Source of the DNA: Microbacterium sp. CGR2
Lineage (GTDB): Bacteria > Actinomycetota > Actinomycetes > Actinomycetales > Microbacteriaceae
Assembly: GCF_003626735.1 (NCBI RefSeq)
Contig: NZ_RBHX01000001.1
Coordinates: forward strand, 2,604,001-2,668,000
Length of the DNA stretch: 64,000 nucleotides
Reading direction: 5' to 3'
In this document: positions 55,551 to 64,000 of the stretch, one piece after another
Layout: every line of letters starts with the position of its first letter
Numbering within the stretch: position 1 is the first letter of the stretch
The notes under the pieces: model-generated
Seen by the model: the letters and a program-made list of their open reading frames with translations, nothing else
Databases searched by the model: none
What the model was told of the DNA's origin: nothing
Translations under genes and position numbers: made by a program

Positions 55551-56673
55551 GAGAAACGCTCCGGTCGGGCCGCGGGTGACGGTCATCGGTGCGGGCAGCT
55601 GGGGCACGACGTTCGGCAAGATTCTCGCCGACGGCGGCGCACAGGTGACCATGTGGGCGCGCCGGGCCGAGCTCGCGCATGAGATCGACGAGGCCAAGCG
55701 GAATTCCCGCTACCTCCCGGGCATCAATCTTCCGCGCACCATGGCCGCGACGCACGAGCTCGCGACGTCGCTCCGCGGAGCCGAGCAGGTGTACCTCTCC
55801 GTGCCGAGCCAGTCGCTGCGAGAGAACCTCAAGGCATTGCGCCCGCTGCTGGCCGACAGCGATTCGAAGATCGTGAGCCTGATGAAGGGCGTGGAGCGCG
55901 GGACCGGACTGCGAATGAGTCAGGTCATCCAGCAGGAGCTGCGCTGCGACCCCGATCGCATCGCCGTGGCATCCGGGCCGAACCTGGCGCTCGAGATCGC
56001 GCGGGAGCAGCCCACGGCAGCGGTCATCTCCTCCCGCAGTCAAGAGACGGCCGACGTGGTGGCTCGCGCCGCACGCAACAGCTATTTCCGGACTTTCGTG
56101 AACACGGACGTCATCGGCACCGAATTCGGTGGCGTGCTGAAGAATCTCATCGCGGTCGCCATCGGCATCGTCGACGGTGTCGGCTACGGCGAGAACACGA
56201 AGGCGTCGATCATCACCCGGGGGCTCGTGGAGATGACCGACTTCGCCGTCGCGAACGGGGCCCAGCCCGAGACGCTGCAGGGGCTCGCAGGGCTCGGCGA
56301 CCTCATCGCCACCTGCCAGTCGCCGCTGAGCCGCAACAACACCGCCGGCCGTCTGCTCGGACAGGGTTACAGTTTCCAGGACGTCGTGAAGCAGATGCAG
56401 CAGACCGCCGAGGGACTCGCCTCCGTGGCGCCCGTGCTGCAGCTCGCTCGCGAATCCGAGGTGCACATGCCCATCGTCGAACAGGTGAAGATGGTGCTCG
56501 ACGGGAAGATGGATCCCCGCGATATCGCCCCTCATCTGACGACGGATGACGACACCCCACAGGGTGAGAGGACCAACCATGGACAAGCAGACGGTGGTGG
56601 TGCTCTTCGGCGGGCGCTCCAGCGAGCATTCGATCAGTTCCGCAACGGCGGGGGGCGTGCTGGGCGCGATTGA
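55540..56673 (+). CDS. gpsA: Glycerol-3-phosphate dehydrogenase [NAD(P)+]
   Basis: A 377-residue enzyme that makes sn-glycerol-3-phosphate for phospholipids. The nucleotide loop GAGSWGTTFGKIL (about 15-27), ASGPNLALEIA, and GVLKNLIAVAIGIVDGVGYGENTKA with the catalytic lysine are present. The TTG at 55540 gives the normal N-terminus and lies in the end of plsC (11-nt overlap). The C-terminus runs 95 nt into ddl with a Gly/Arg-rich tail that looks non-conserved; the enzyme core ends near HLTTDDDTP. Confidence 0.94.
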   Translation: MTPKRNAPVGPRVTVIGAGSWGTTFGKILADGGAQVTMWARRAELAHEIDEAKRNSRYLPGINLPRTMAATHELATSLRGAEQVYLSVPSQSLRENLKALRPLLADSDSKIVSLMKGVERGTGLRMSQVIQQELRCDPDRIAVASGPNLALEIAREQPTAAVISSRSQETADVVARAARNSYFRTFVNTDVIGTEFGGVLKNLIAVAIGIVDGVGYGENTKASIITRGLVEMTDFAVANGAQPETLQGLAGLGDLIATCQSPLSRNNTAGRLLGQGYSFQDVVKQMQQTAEGLASVAPVLQLARESEVHMPIVEQVKMVLDGKMDPRDIAPHLTTDDDTPQGERTNHGQADGGGALRRALQRAFDQFRNGGGRAGRD

Positions 56674-57667
56674 CCGCGCTCGTTACGCCGTCATCCCCGT
56701 CGGGATCACCCGTGAGGGGGCGTTCGTCCTCGAGGAGGACGACCCGGCCAAATTCCCTCTCGACGCGGCCCACCTGCCGGAGGTCGTCGACAACGGCACC
56801 CGCGTGATGTGGCCGGAGCCCGGCGGAGACCGCACTCTGCGGGTCGTGCACCCGGACGGTGCGGTCGAGGGGCTCGGCGTGATCGACGTCGTGCTGCCCC
56901 TGTTGCACGGGCTGCATGGTGAAGACGGCGCGATCCAGGGGTTCTTCGAGGTCATCGACATGCCGTACGCAGGCTGCGGCATCCTCGATTCGGCCATCTC
57001 ACTCGACAAGCACTTCACCAAGCTCGCGCTCACCTCCGCCGGCATCGCCGTTTCGCCGGGGTTCACGGTTCGGCGCAGCGACTGGCGGGCCGATCCGGCA
57101 GGTGTCCGTAAGAGGGTCGCCGAACTCGCGGCGGTGGTGTTCGTCAAGCCGAGCAGCGCCGGCTCCAGCGTGGGCGTCTCACGCGTCGACCGTGGCGAAG
57201 GGCTGGATGCCGCGTTCGAACTGGCCTTCGCGGAAGACGACAAGGTTCTGGTCGAAGCGCGAGTCGAGGGGCGCGAGATCGAGGTCGGCGTGCTCGCCGG
57301 TCGTGGCGGCGAACGCGCCAGGGCGTCTCTGCCGGGTGAGATCGTCCTGACAACCCGCGATTTCTACGACTTCGAAGGCAAGTATCTCGGGGGCGAGGGC
57401 GTCGACATCGTCTGCCCGGCAGAGGTCGAGGACGAGCTGATCGAACGCCTCCGCGAGACGGCGGTTCGGGCATTCGAAGCGGTCGACGGCAAGGGCCTCG
57501 CCCGGGTCGACTTCTTCGTCACTCCCGCCGGTGATCTCATCGTCAACGAGTTGAACACGATGCCGGGGTTCACGCCCATCTCGATGTTCCCGAAGTGCTG
57601 GGTGGCGTCGGGTCTGAGCTACGGAGATCTGATCACCGAGCTCGTCGAGGCCGGTCTGCACCGCTGA
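56579..57667 (+). CDS. ddl: D-alanine--D-alanine ligase
   Basis: A 362-residue ATP-grasp ligase making D-Ala-D-Ala for peptidoglycan. VLFGGRSSEHSIS opens it, LHGEDGAIQGFFE and FVKPSSAGSSVGVSRV bind ATP, and NELNTMPGFTPISMFP binds metal. The ATG at 56579 has GAGAGGACC upstream. It begins in a different frame inside the tail of gpsA. It completes the cell-wall pair with murA in this operon. Confidence 0.95.
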   Translation: MDKQTVVVLFGGRSSEHSISSATAGGVLGAIDRARYAVIPVGITREGAFVLEEDDPAKFPLDAAHLPEVVDNGTRVMWPEPGGDRTLRVVHPDGAVEGLGVIDVVLPLLHGLHGEDGAIQGFFEVIDMPYAGCGILDSAISLDKHFTKLALTSAGIAVSPGFTVRRSDWRADPAGVRKRVAELAAVVFVKPSSAGSSVGVSRVDRGEGLDAAFELAFAEDDKVLVEARVEGREIEVGVLAGRGGERARASLPGEIVLTTRDFYDFEGKYLGGEGVDIVCPAEVEDELIERLRETAVRAFEAVDGKGLARVDFFVTPAGDLIVNELNTMPGFTPISMFPKCWVASGLSYGDLITELVEAGLHR

Positions 57668-57672
57668 CAGCG

Positions 57673-57690
57673 CCGAAGACCGCGCTTCGG
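57673..57690. terminator. Small hairpin between ddl and the convergent lipoprotein gene
   Basis: CCGAAG, 6-nt loop, CTTCGG, 5 nt after ddl and 13 nt before the convergent stop. Weak: short stem, no T-run. Confidence 0.35.
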
Positions 57691-57703
57691 GTCGATCGTC
57701 GGC

Positions 57704-58186
57704 TCAGCCGGCCGGGAACTCGACGCGGTCGGTGCACTGGCCGGTGGCGGGCGCGAGTCCGGGCTGGATGTTGGTGGAGATCGTCTCGACGATCGATTGG
57801 AAGTCGACCTGCTCCCCGCGGCGGATGTTGACCTCCACGGCCGGCTCACGCCCGTAGGTGACCAGACGCTGACGGTTCTCCTCCTGCTCGAGGACGAGCC
57901 AGTCGACGCCGCCGAGGGTCGTGCACACGAGTTCGGACGGCGCGGGTGGCTCGACACCACAGCGCAGGACGACCGTCGGCTCGCCCCAGGCTCCCGTCGC
58001 TTGCGCGTCGGTCCAGACACGATCGAAATCGCCGACGCTGTCGGGAAGCAGCACCGAGACATCGGCGCAGGCCGGGTTGTCGGCGTCGATGGCCGGATCG
58101 ACGTGCACGGTCGTGGAGCAGCCGACGAGAGCCGCGGCCACTGCCACCACACCCGCGACGGCAGCGAGGCGACGAGAACGGAGCAT
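57704..58186 (-). CDS. DUF3515 lipoprotein
   Basis: A 160-residue lipoprotein: a basic N-terminus and hydrophobic segment end in the lipobox AALVGC (C23), so it should be anchored outside the membrane. The rest holds three further cysteines (NPACADVSV; VLRCGVEPP; LVCTTLGG; also GQCTDRVEFP) likely paired, and matches the DUF3515 family, which is conserved between ddl and thiL in Microbacteriaceae relatives. Function unknown. It is divergent from thiL by 23 nt. Confidence 0.88.
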   Translation of the reverse strand: MLRSRRLAAVAGVVAVAAALVGCSTTVHVDPAIDADNPACADVSVLLPDSVGDFDRVWTDAQATGAWGEPTVVLRCGVEPPAPSELVCTTLGGVDWLVLEQEENRQRLVTYGREPAVEVNIRRGEQVDFQSIVETISTNIQPGLAPATGQCTDRVEFPAG

Positions 58187-58209
58187 GCTTCCAGGCTACC
58201 TTTGACAGC

Positions 58210-59205
58210 ATGCCGTCCCGTCCCGAAGCCGACGACCCGCGTCTGGGCGACCTCTCCGAAGGACGCATCCTCAAGGCGATCCTCGACCGCACTCCGCCGG
58301 GCGCCCAGACGCTGCTCGGGCCCGGCGACGATGCCGCCGTGATCGCCGCACCCTCCGGTTCGGTGGTTGCGACCACGGACACTCTTGTGCACGGGCCGGA
58401 CTTCCGGCTCGCGTGGTCGAGCGGGTACGACCTCGGCTGGAAGGCCGCGGCTGTGAACCTCGCGGACATCGCCGCGATGGGAGCGCGCCCGACGGCCCTG
58501 CTCGTCGCCCTCGCCGTACCGCGCGATCTTCGCCTGTCCTTCGTCGAGCGAATGGCCGACGGTCTTCGTGAGGCGTGTGCAGCGCTCGCGCCCGACTGCG
58601 CGGTGGTCGGCGGAGACCTGACGGTCTCCGATGTCCTCACGGTGGCGGTGACGGCGCTCGGTGATCTGGAAGGCCGTCCGCCGGTGACGCGCAGCGGCGC
58701 GCGTCCCGGAGACGTCGTGGCGGTGGCAGGGGAGCTCGGGGACGCCGCCCACGGGCTGGCCGTGCTGTTCGGTCGGTTCCGCGAGGGGGACACCCCGATC
58801 TCGGTGGACACTTCGCGCCTCGCTTCGGGTGAACGTTCCGCCGTCGCCGCGCAGCTGCGTCCTGCGCCGCCGATCGGACTGGGCCCCGTGGCCGCGGCTG
58901 CCGGGGCGACGGCCATGATGGACATCTCCGATGGACTGGCGCTGGACGCACGAAGGATGGCGGCGGCCTCGTCGGTGACCATTGCGCTCGACGGTGCGAG
59001 GCTGGGAAGCGATCCGGAGCGTGCGATGGCCGGCGGGGAGGATCACGCCCTGTTGGCGACATTCCCGGCGGGAGCGCTGCCTCCGGGATTCCGAGTGATC
59101 GGCGAAGTGCGTCCGCTCGGCGATGACGACCTGCTGTGCGATGACCGGCCCGTCGACACCTCTGGCTGGGACCCCTACCGCGACTGGGACTCGGCGGCGG
59201 GCTGA
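58210..59205 (+). CDS. thiL: Thiamine-monophosphate kinase
   Basis: A 331-residue kinase that converts thiamine phosphate to the active diphosphate. GPGDDAAVIAAPSGSVVATTD, VNLADIAAMGARPTALLVAL and GGDLTVSD bind Mg-ATP. DISDGLALDARRMA, GGEDHALLATFP are conserved. The ATG at 58210 gives the standard start. Its last 31 nt overlap the end of the convergent rsmD gene. Confidence 0.93.
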   Translation: MPSRPEADDPRLGDLSEGRILKAILDRTPPGAQTLLGPGDDAAVIAAPSGSVVATTDTLVHGPDFRLAWSSGYDLGWKAAAVNLADIAAMGARPTALLVALAVPRDLRLSFVERMADGLREACAALAPDCAVVGGDLTVSDVLTVAVTALGDLEGRPPVTRSGARPGDVVAVAGELGDAAHGLAVLFGRFREGDTPISVDTSRLASGERSAVAAQLRPAPPIGLGPVAAAAGATAMMDISDGLALDARRMAAASSVTIALDGARLGSDPERAMAGGEDHALLATFPAGALPPGFRVIGEVRPLGDDDLLCDDRPVDTSGWDPYRDWDSAAG

Positions 59206-59792
59206 GCGTCGGCAGGCGGCTCAACGAGGTACTCCGTCGGTTCCGCCCACCAGAGGGCGGTGTCGCCGTAGGCCTTCTCGCGGATCAGTACCAGGCCTGC
59301 CGCCGTGAAGTCGGGCGGTGTGGACCGTCGTGCGCGTTCGACGACGACGAGAGCGTCGGCGGAGAGCAGCGGAGCGAGTGCGCTCAGGTCTTCGGTCATC
59401 GCGTCGTCGTCGAGGTCGTAAGGCGGGTCGGAGAAGACGAGATCGAACGGGCCCGACGCTCGCGCGAGAAACGCACGCACGGAGCTCTCGTGGATTCGCG
59501 CCGTGTCCGCTGCGCCCGCCTTCGCGACCGTCGCGGCGTTGCGTCGGATGATCGCGGCGGCAGGACGCCCGCGTTCGACGAGGTCACAGCTGGCTGCGCC
59601 GCGGCTGAGGGTCTCGAGTCCGAGGGCGCCGGATCCGGCGTACAGGTCCAAGACGCGGGCATCAGTGATGGCGTCGGCTGCCTGCAGTGCACCGAAAAGC
59701 GACTCGCGAACACGGTCGCTGGTCGGACGCGTTCCCGCGCTCGGAACCTCGAGCCGGGCGCCCCTCGCGGTGCCTGCGATGATCCTCGTCAC
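59175..59792 (-). CDS. rsmD: 16S rRNA (guanine(966)-N(2))-methyltransferase
   Basis: A 205-residue SAM methyltransferase. TRIIAGTARGARLEVP, TRPTSDRVRESLFGAL, the SAM loop VLDLYAGSGALGLETLSRG, and FSDPPYDLDD (DPPY catalytic motif) identify it. The GTG at 59792 begins the conserved N-terminus; an ATG at 59810 adds six residues. Divergent from recG by 61 nt and tail to tail with thiL. Confidence 0.93.
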   Translation of the reverse strand: MTRIIAGTARGARLEVPSAGTRPTSDRVRESLFGALQAADAITDARVLDLYAGSGALGLETLSRGAASCDLVERGRPAAAIIRRNAATVAKAGAADTARIHESSVRAFLARASGPFDLVFSDPPYDLDDDAMTEDLSALAPLLSADALVVVERARRSTPPDFTAAGLVLIREKAYGDTALWWAEPTEYLVEPPADAQPAAESQSR

Positions 59793-59853
59793 CCGTTCAC
59801 GATACGACAACCGCGGTGTCGGCCGTGTCGGTCGCGTTCCCTAGACTCGGAGC

Positions 59854-62028
59854 ATGTCCCTCACGCTCGATTCTTCGCTCGAGGAAGCGCTGGGCGCGAC
59901 TCCGGCGAAGACGCTGAATCGTGCGTTCGGTATGAAGACGGTCGCTGATCTGGTCTCCCACTATCCCCGGCGCTACGCCGACCCTGGCGAGCTCACCCCG
60001 ATCCGCGACCTTCCGGTCGGCGAGACCGTGACGATCGTCGCCGAAGTCCTCTCGTCGAGTTTCCGCCGCATGCGCAATCGTCCCGGAGCGATGGTCGATG
60101 TCGTCATCGGTGACGGCGTCGGGCGGATGTCGTTGACCTTCTTCGCCAAGAACATCGGCCAGGCCGAGTGGCGATCGAAGGACCTCGCCGTCGGTCGCCG
60201 CGGTGTGTTCTCCGGCAAGGTCGGGATGTTCAACGACGTCACGCAATTCGCTCATCCCGAATACGAACTCTTCGATGACGAAGACGCAGCGCGACGGCGT
60301 GCCGATGCCCGCGCGGCGGTGCTCATCCCGATCTATCCGGCGACCGCGAGCCTGCAGACGTGGCAGATCGCGAAGTTCGTCGGACGCGTGCTCGACGCCC
60401 TCACGTCGGTGCCCGACCCGCTCCCGGAAAGTCTGCGCGCCGACGAGGAGCTGCTCTCGGCACGTGATGCGCTGGAGTACATCCACCGCCCGCGGACGCG
60501 CAACGACATCGACCCGGCCGTGCGAACCCTGCGCATGCACGAGGCGCTGACGCTGCAGGCCGCGCTGCTTCAGCAGCGAGCCGCCGTTCGAGCTCTCTCG
60601 GCGACCGCCCGTCCCGCGCAGCCCGGTGGGCTCCTCGATCGATTCGACGCGGCCCTGCCCTATGCGCTGACCCCTGATCAGCAGACGGTGGGTGACGAGG
60701 TGGCGCGTGACCTCCTCGGCGCCTGGCCGATGAATCGGTTGGTGCAGGGCGAGGTCGGCTCGGGCAAGACGTTGGTGGCGCTCCGGGCGATGCTGCAGGT
60801 GGCGGAAACCGGCGGGCAGGCCGCTTTGATCGCCCCGACCGAGGTGCTGGCAGGACAGCATCTGCGTTCGATCGCCAAGATGCTGGGACCCGAGCTGGCC
60901 CCGTTGGTGATGCCGACTCTGCTCACGGGCCAGCTTCCTGCCGCCGAGCGCCGCAAGGCGGCTCTGCGCGTCGCCTCCGGGCAGTCGCTCATCGTGGTCG
61001 GCACCCATGCACTGCTCGGCGAGAAGACGACGTTCGCCGACCTCGGCCTCGTGGTCGTCGACGAGCAGCACCGTTTCGGCGTCGAGCAGCGGGAGGCGCT
61101 GCGCGCCAAGGGATCCAGCCCGCATGCGCTGGTCCTCACGGCGACGCCGATTCCGAGAACGGTGGCGATGACGGTGTTCGGAGATCTCGATACCTCGGTG
61201 ATCCGCACCATGCCGGCGGGTCGCGCGGGAATCGAGACCTTCGTCGCCCCCCTGTCGGAGCATCCCGGGTGGTTCAACCGGGTGTGGGATCGGGCGGCGG
61301 AGGAGATCGCGCAGGGGCGGCAGGTCTTCGCGGTCTGTGCCGCGATCGACACCGCGAAGAAGACCGCAGAAGCGGGCGAGCAGCCGGTCGTGGCTCCGGA
61401 GGGCGCGGCGGGGCCGCGGTGGGGTGTTGTGCAGCTCGACGAAGCACTCGGTACACATCCGACACTCGGCGGCCTCCGACGGGCCGTCCTGCACGGACGG
61501 ATGCCCTCCGACGAGAAAGACGCTGTGATGCAGGCCTTCGCCCGCGGCGATATCGATCTGCTGCTCGCCACGACCGTGATCGAGGTCGGGGTGGACGTCC
61601 CCAACGCCTCCACCATGATCGTGCTCGACGCCGACAGGTTCGGCGTGTCACAACTGCATCAGTTGCGCGGAAGGGTCGGTCGTGGTGGTGTGCCAGGGCT
61701 CTGCCTTCTGGTGACCGAAGCCGAGACGGGCTCTGTGGCTCGTGACCGTGTCGACGCAGTGGCCGCGACGCTTGACGGTTTCGCACTCGCAGAGGTCGAT
61801 CTTGAACTTCGTGGTGAAGGCGACGTGCTCGGCGCGGCCCAGGCGGGAGTTCGCTCGTCCTTGAAGCTGCTCCGGGTGGTCAAAGACGCCGGGCTCATCG
61901 CCCTGGCGCGCGAGATCGCCGAGGGAATCCTCTCAGGCGACTCGGAACTCGCATCCCATCCCGACTTGCGCGAGGCGATCGGCAGGCGCGTGAGCGACGA
62001 GGATCGCGCGGCGCTCGCGAAGAACTGA
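59854..62028 (+). CDS. recG: ATP-dependent DNA helicase RecG
   Basis: A 724-residue helicase that remodels stalled forks and Holliday junctions. The N-terminal wedge domain (about 40-200) is followed by Walker A GEVGSGKT, DExH as VVDEQHRFG, TATPIPRTVAM and the second RecA lobe ending with VIEVGVDVPNASTM and HQLRGRVGRG. A short inserted loop of about 20 residues (AEAGEQPVVAPEGAAG) between two strands of lobe 2 is seen in related actinobacteria. Not in an obvious operon, although coaD follows by 30 nt. Confidence 0.95.
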   Translation: MSLTLDSSLEEALGATPAKTLNRAFGMKTVADLVSHYPRRYADPGELTPIRDLPVGETVTIVAEVLSSSFRRMRNRPGAMVDVVIGDGVGRMSLTFFAKNIGQAEWRSKDLAVGRRGVFSGKVGMFNDVTQFAHPEYELFDDEDAARRRADARAAVLIPIYPATASLQTWQIAKFVGRVLDALTSVPDPLPESLRADEELLSARDALEYIHRPRTRNDIDPAVRTLRMHEALTLQAALLQQRAAVRALSATARPAQPGGLLDRFDAALPYALTPDQQTVGDEVARDLLGAWPMNRLVQGEVGSGKTLVALRAMLQVAETGGQAALIAPTEVLAGQHLRSIAKMLGPELAPLVMPTLLTGQLPAAERRKAALRVASGQSLIVVGTHALLGEKTTFADLGLVVVDEQHRFGVEQREALRAKGSSPHALVLTATPIPRTVAMTVFGDLDTSVIRTMPAGRAGIETFVAPLSEHPGWFNRVWDRAAEEIAQGRQVFAVCAAIDTAKKTAEAGEQPVVAPEGAAGPRWGVVQLDEALGTHPTLGGLRRAVLHGRMPSDEKDAVMQAFARGDIDLLLATTVIEVGVDVPNASTMIVLDADRFGVSQLHQLRGRVGRGGVPGLCLLVTEAETGSVARDRVDAVAATLDGFALAEVDLELRGEGDVLGAAQAGVRSSLKLLRVVKDAGLIALAREIAEGILSGDSELASHPDLREAIGRRVSDEDRAALAKN

Positions 62029-62058
62029 GCCGACAGGGCGGTGCCCTAGGCTGGAGCG

Positions 62059-62556
62059 ATGAGCAGCAGGATCGCCGTCGTGCCGGGTTCTTTCGATCCG
62101 CCCACATTGGGCCATCTCGACGTCATTCGACGTGCCGCGAAGCTGTACGACGAGCTGCACGTGCTGGTCGTGCACAACCCCGGCAAGGAGGCGATGCTTC
62201 CGATCGCGCAGCGGTTGTCGCTCCTGGAGCGTTCCATCGAGGAAGACGGCATGGCCGGGAAGATCGTCATCGGATCCTGGAGCATGGGGCTCCTGGTCGA
62301 CTACGCCAGGGATGTCGGCGCGGGGGTCCTGGTGAAGGGCATCCGTTCGCAGATCGATGTCGCATACGAATCTCCCATGGCCATCGTCAACCGGCATCTC
62401 GCCGACATCGAGACGGTGTTCCTTCTTCCCGACCCCTCTCACGCACTGGTGTCGAGCTCCCTCGTGCGGCAGGTCGCTTCTCTCGGCGGCGATGTGACCC
62501 CCTTCGTGCCTCCGGCGGTCGCGGCGTTCCTCGACACCGGCTCCCGAGGGCTCTGA
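62059..62556 (+). CDS. coaD: Phosphopantetheine adenylyltransferase
   Basis: A 165-residue nucleotidyltransferase, penultimate step of coenzyme A synthesis. [19 protein letters not shown] carries the TxGH motif, [20 protein letters not shown] and [19 protein letters not shown] complete it. Normal length. Confidence 0.96.
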   Translation: MSSRIAVVPGSFDPPTLGHLDVIRRAAKLYDELHVLVVHNPGKEAMLPIAQRLSLLERSIEEDGMAGKIVIGSWSMGLLVDYARDVGAGVLVKGIRSQIDVAYESPMAIVNRHLADIETVFLLPDPSHALVSSSLVRQVASLGGDVTPFVPPAVAAFLDTGSRGL

Positions 62557-62614
62557 CGACGCCGCCACAGGGAGTTTTCGGCCTCGTGGCAGGCAGAGCC
62601 GGTACGATTGCGGG

Positions 62615-63178
62615 GTGCGATCTCGACTGAACGGCCCTTTCAACCTCCCCGCCCGCGACATCGTTCGACGCCCGGGCGAGATGCGCGAGCACGAGTTCAC
62701 CGTGACTCTGACCGAGCCCTGGGGCGAGGGGATCGTGACCTTCGAAACCGGATCACAGATCGACATCGATGTGCGGCTGGAGTCCGTGCATGAGGGGATT
62801 CTGGTGTCGGGTACGGCCGATGCCGAGTACGTCGGAGTGTGCGGAAGATGCCTCACCGAGATCGCTCGGCCCGTCGAAGTCGAGTTCCAGGAGCTTTTCG
62901 CGTATCCTGGTGAGGAAGAAACTGACTTCGAGGTTCAAGACGACCACGTGGATCTTGAAACTCTCGTCAGGGATGCGGCCGTATTGTCGCTTCCGTTTCA
63001 GCCGGTGTGTCAGCCGGATTGCCCGGGTCTCGACCCGAGTACGGGCGAACGGCTGACCGTGAGCACCGGAACGGAGCAGGCCGCTCCCATCGATCCTCGG
63101 TGGAGTGCGCTCCAGAACATCACAGACCAAGGGCGCGCAGCAGAACGCGGCGCGACCGAGAACACAGAAGAGAGTTAG
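62615..63178 (+). CDS. DUF177 (YceD) protein
   Basis: A 187-residue YceD-family protein, linked to ribosomal RNA or large-subunit biogenesis by its constant place before rpmF. Two cysteine pairs, CGRCLTEIARPVE and CQPDCPGLDP, may bind zinc. The GTG at 62615 gives the family N-terminus (LNGPFNLPARDI). rpmF starts 2 nt after its stop. Confidence 0.92.
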   Translation: MRSRLNGPFNLPARDIVRRPGEMREHEFTVTLTEPWGEGIVTFETGSQIDIDVRLESVHEGILVSGTADAEYVGVCGRCLTEIARPVEVEFQELFAYPGEEETDFEVQDDHVDLETLVRDAAVLSLPFQPVCQPDCPGLDPSTGERLTVSTGTEQAAPIDPRWSALQNITDQGRAAERGATENTEES

Positions 63179-63180
63179 CC

Positions 63181-63390
63181 ATGGCTGGTAACCCCCCGAA
63201 GCGCAAAGTATCCCGCTCCAACACCCGCTCGCGTCGCGCGCAGTGGAAGGCGGCGCCCATCACCCTCGTGAAGACGGAAGAAAACGGCAAGACCGTCTAC
63301 AGCCGTCCTCACCAGGCGAAGGTCGTCACCGACTCCCAGGGCACCGAGCTCTACATGGAGTACAAGGGCCGCAAGGTCGCTGACGTCTGA
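63181..63390 (+). CDS. rpmF: 50S ribosomal protein L32
   Basis: A 69-residue L32. [20 protein letters not shown] is the usual start. It has no cysteine at all, so it is the zinc-independent (C minus) form. It is coupled to DUF177 and lies 16 nt before rnc, the usual DUF177-rpmF-rnc order. Confidence 0.96.
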   Translation: MAGNPPKRKVSRSNTRSRRAQWKAAPITLVKTEENGKTVYSRPHQAKVVTDSQGTELYMEYKGRKVADV

Positions 63391-63406
63391 GTCGTCTCTC
63401 ACGACC

Positions 63407-64000
63407 GTGACAGAGGTCCCCGGGGGGACGAGACCTCTCCCTGAGAAGCTCCGCGTCGATATCGACGCGGAGCTTCTGGAGTTGGCTCTCACTCATCGCT
63501 CCTATGCCTACGAGCATGGGGGCATCCCGCACAACGAGCGACTCGAGTTCCTGGGCGACTCGGTGCTCGGCCAGGCGGTGACGGTGATGCTCTTCACCAC
63601 GCATCCCGACCTGGACGAGGGCGAGTTGGCCAAGCGGCGCGCCAGCGTCGTGTCCACTGTCGCCCTCGCCGAGGTGGCTCGCGGGATCGATCTGGGCAGC
63701 CATCTTCTGCTCGGCCGTGGCGAAGAGCAGACCGGCGGTCGCGACAAAGACTCGATCCTCGCGGACACGATGGAAGCCGTGATCGGCGCCACCTATCTCT
63801 CTGTGGGGCCGGAGGCAGCGACCGCGCTGGTGCTGCGGCTCACTGCGCCTCTGCTCGCCGACCCTGAGCGTTATGGTGCGGCGATGGACCCGAAGACGAG
63901 CTTGCAGGAACTCGCTGCCCGTTCGGGAGCGACTCCGCCGCAGTACTCCGTCGAGGCGAGTGGGCCCGACCATGATCGTCGCTTCACAGCCACGGTGGTC
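63407..64000 (+). CDS. rnc: Ribonuclease III, C-terminus cut by window edge
   Basis: The visible 198 residues include the RNase III signature [16 protein letters not shown] (about 45-60), catalytic acidic residues in [16 protein letters not shown], and the start of the dsRNA-binding domain ([20 protein letters not shown]). The remaining part lies beyond 64000. The GTG at 63407 is chosen as the nearest start in frame ahead of the conserved fold. It processes rRNA and structured mRNAs. Confidence 0.95.
   Translation, partial: MTEVPGGTRPLPEKLRVDIDAELLELALTHRSYAYEHGGIPHNERLEFLGDSVLGQAVTVMLFTTHPDLDEGELAKRRASVVSTVALAEVARGIDLGSHLLLGRGEEQTGGRDKDSILADTMEAVIGATYLSVGPEAATALVLRLTAPLLADPERYGAAMDPKTSLQELAARSGATPPQYSVEASGPDHDRRFTATVV

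Overview
The window is high-GC DNA with frequent GTG starts, short-overlap operons, a WhiB-type protein and leaderless-looking genes. This points to an actinobacterium. The order leuC-leuD-murA-plsC-gpsA-ddl-DUF3515-thiL-rsmD-recG-coaD-DUF177-rpmF-rnc, together with ilvD-ilvB-ilvN-ilvC, points to the family Microbacteriaceae, most likely Microbacterium. The genus call is an inference from gene order and protein character, not from a search.

Positions 1 to about 9107 are an integrated mobile element. A tyrosine integrase is cut by the left window edge. Next to it are an excisionase-like gene and one long leftward gene train (about 7383 to 1399) in which neighbours overlap by 4 nt again and again. 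The train holds a Cys/His plus helix-turn-helix protein resembling small terminase subunits, several unknown proteins, a WhiB-like protein, a serine recombinase, and a membrane protein coupled to a HEPN-like protein. A highly structured intergenic region (5558-5837) lies inside the train. The right arm carries repeated CGCGCTAACC boxes, a second HEPN-like gene (8304-8906) and, at 9074-9107, the 3' end of a tRNA without its 5' part, which is the likely attR. No capsid, portal, large terminase or conjugation gene is visible, so a phage satellite or other minimal integrative element fits best.

From about 9192 the window looks chromosomal. It holds a macro-like small protein, an IclR regulator divergent from a CoA-transferase/thiolase operon, an MFS exporter, trehalose synthesis (otsA-otsB) and the ilvD-ilvB-ilvN-ilvC set. 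These are followed by a frameshifted D-lactate dehydrogenase-like gene with its GntR regulator, serA, a TetR/MFS pair with a visible operator, leuB, ilvE, an FAH-family hydrolase, a second MFS gene, and gltX followed by tRNA-Gln(CUG).

After 38 kb come a frameshifted MFS gene, topoisomerase IB, aminopeptidase N, tRNA-Glu(CUC), an ECF sigma factor coupled to a DUF4349 membrane protein, and a TerC gene behind a yybP-ykoY-like manganese riboswitch. Then come a sulfhydrylase/flavin-monooxygenase operon and leuC-leuD behind a short leader peptide with four consecutive leucine codons. The last 10 kb is a housekeeping run (cell wall, phospholipid, thiamine, rRNA methylation, recG, coaD, rpmF) ending in rnc, cut by the right edge.

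Valine, leucine and isoleucine genes are spread over four sites (17-22 kb, 32 kb, 33 kb, 51-53 kb). leuA is not in the window.
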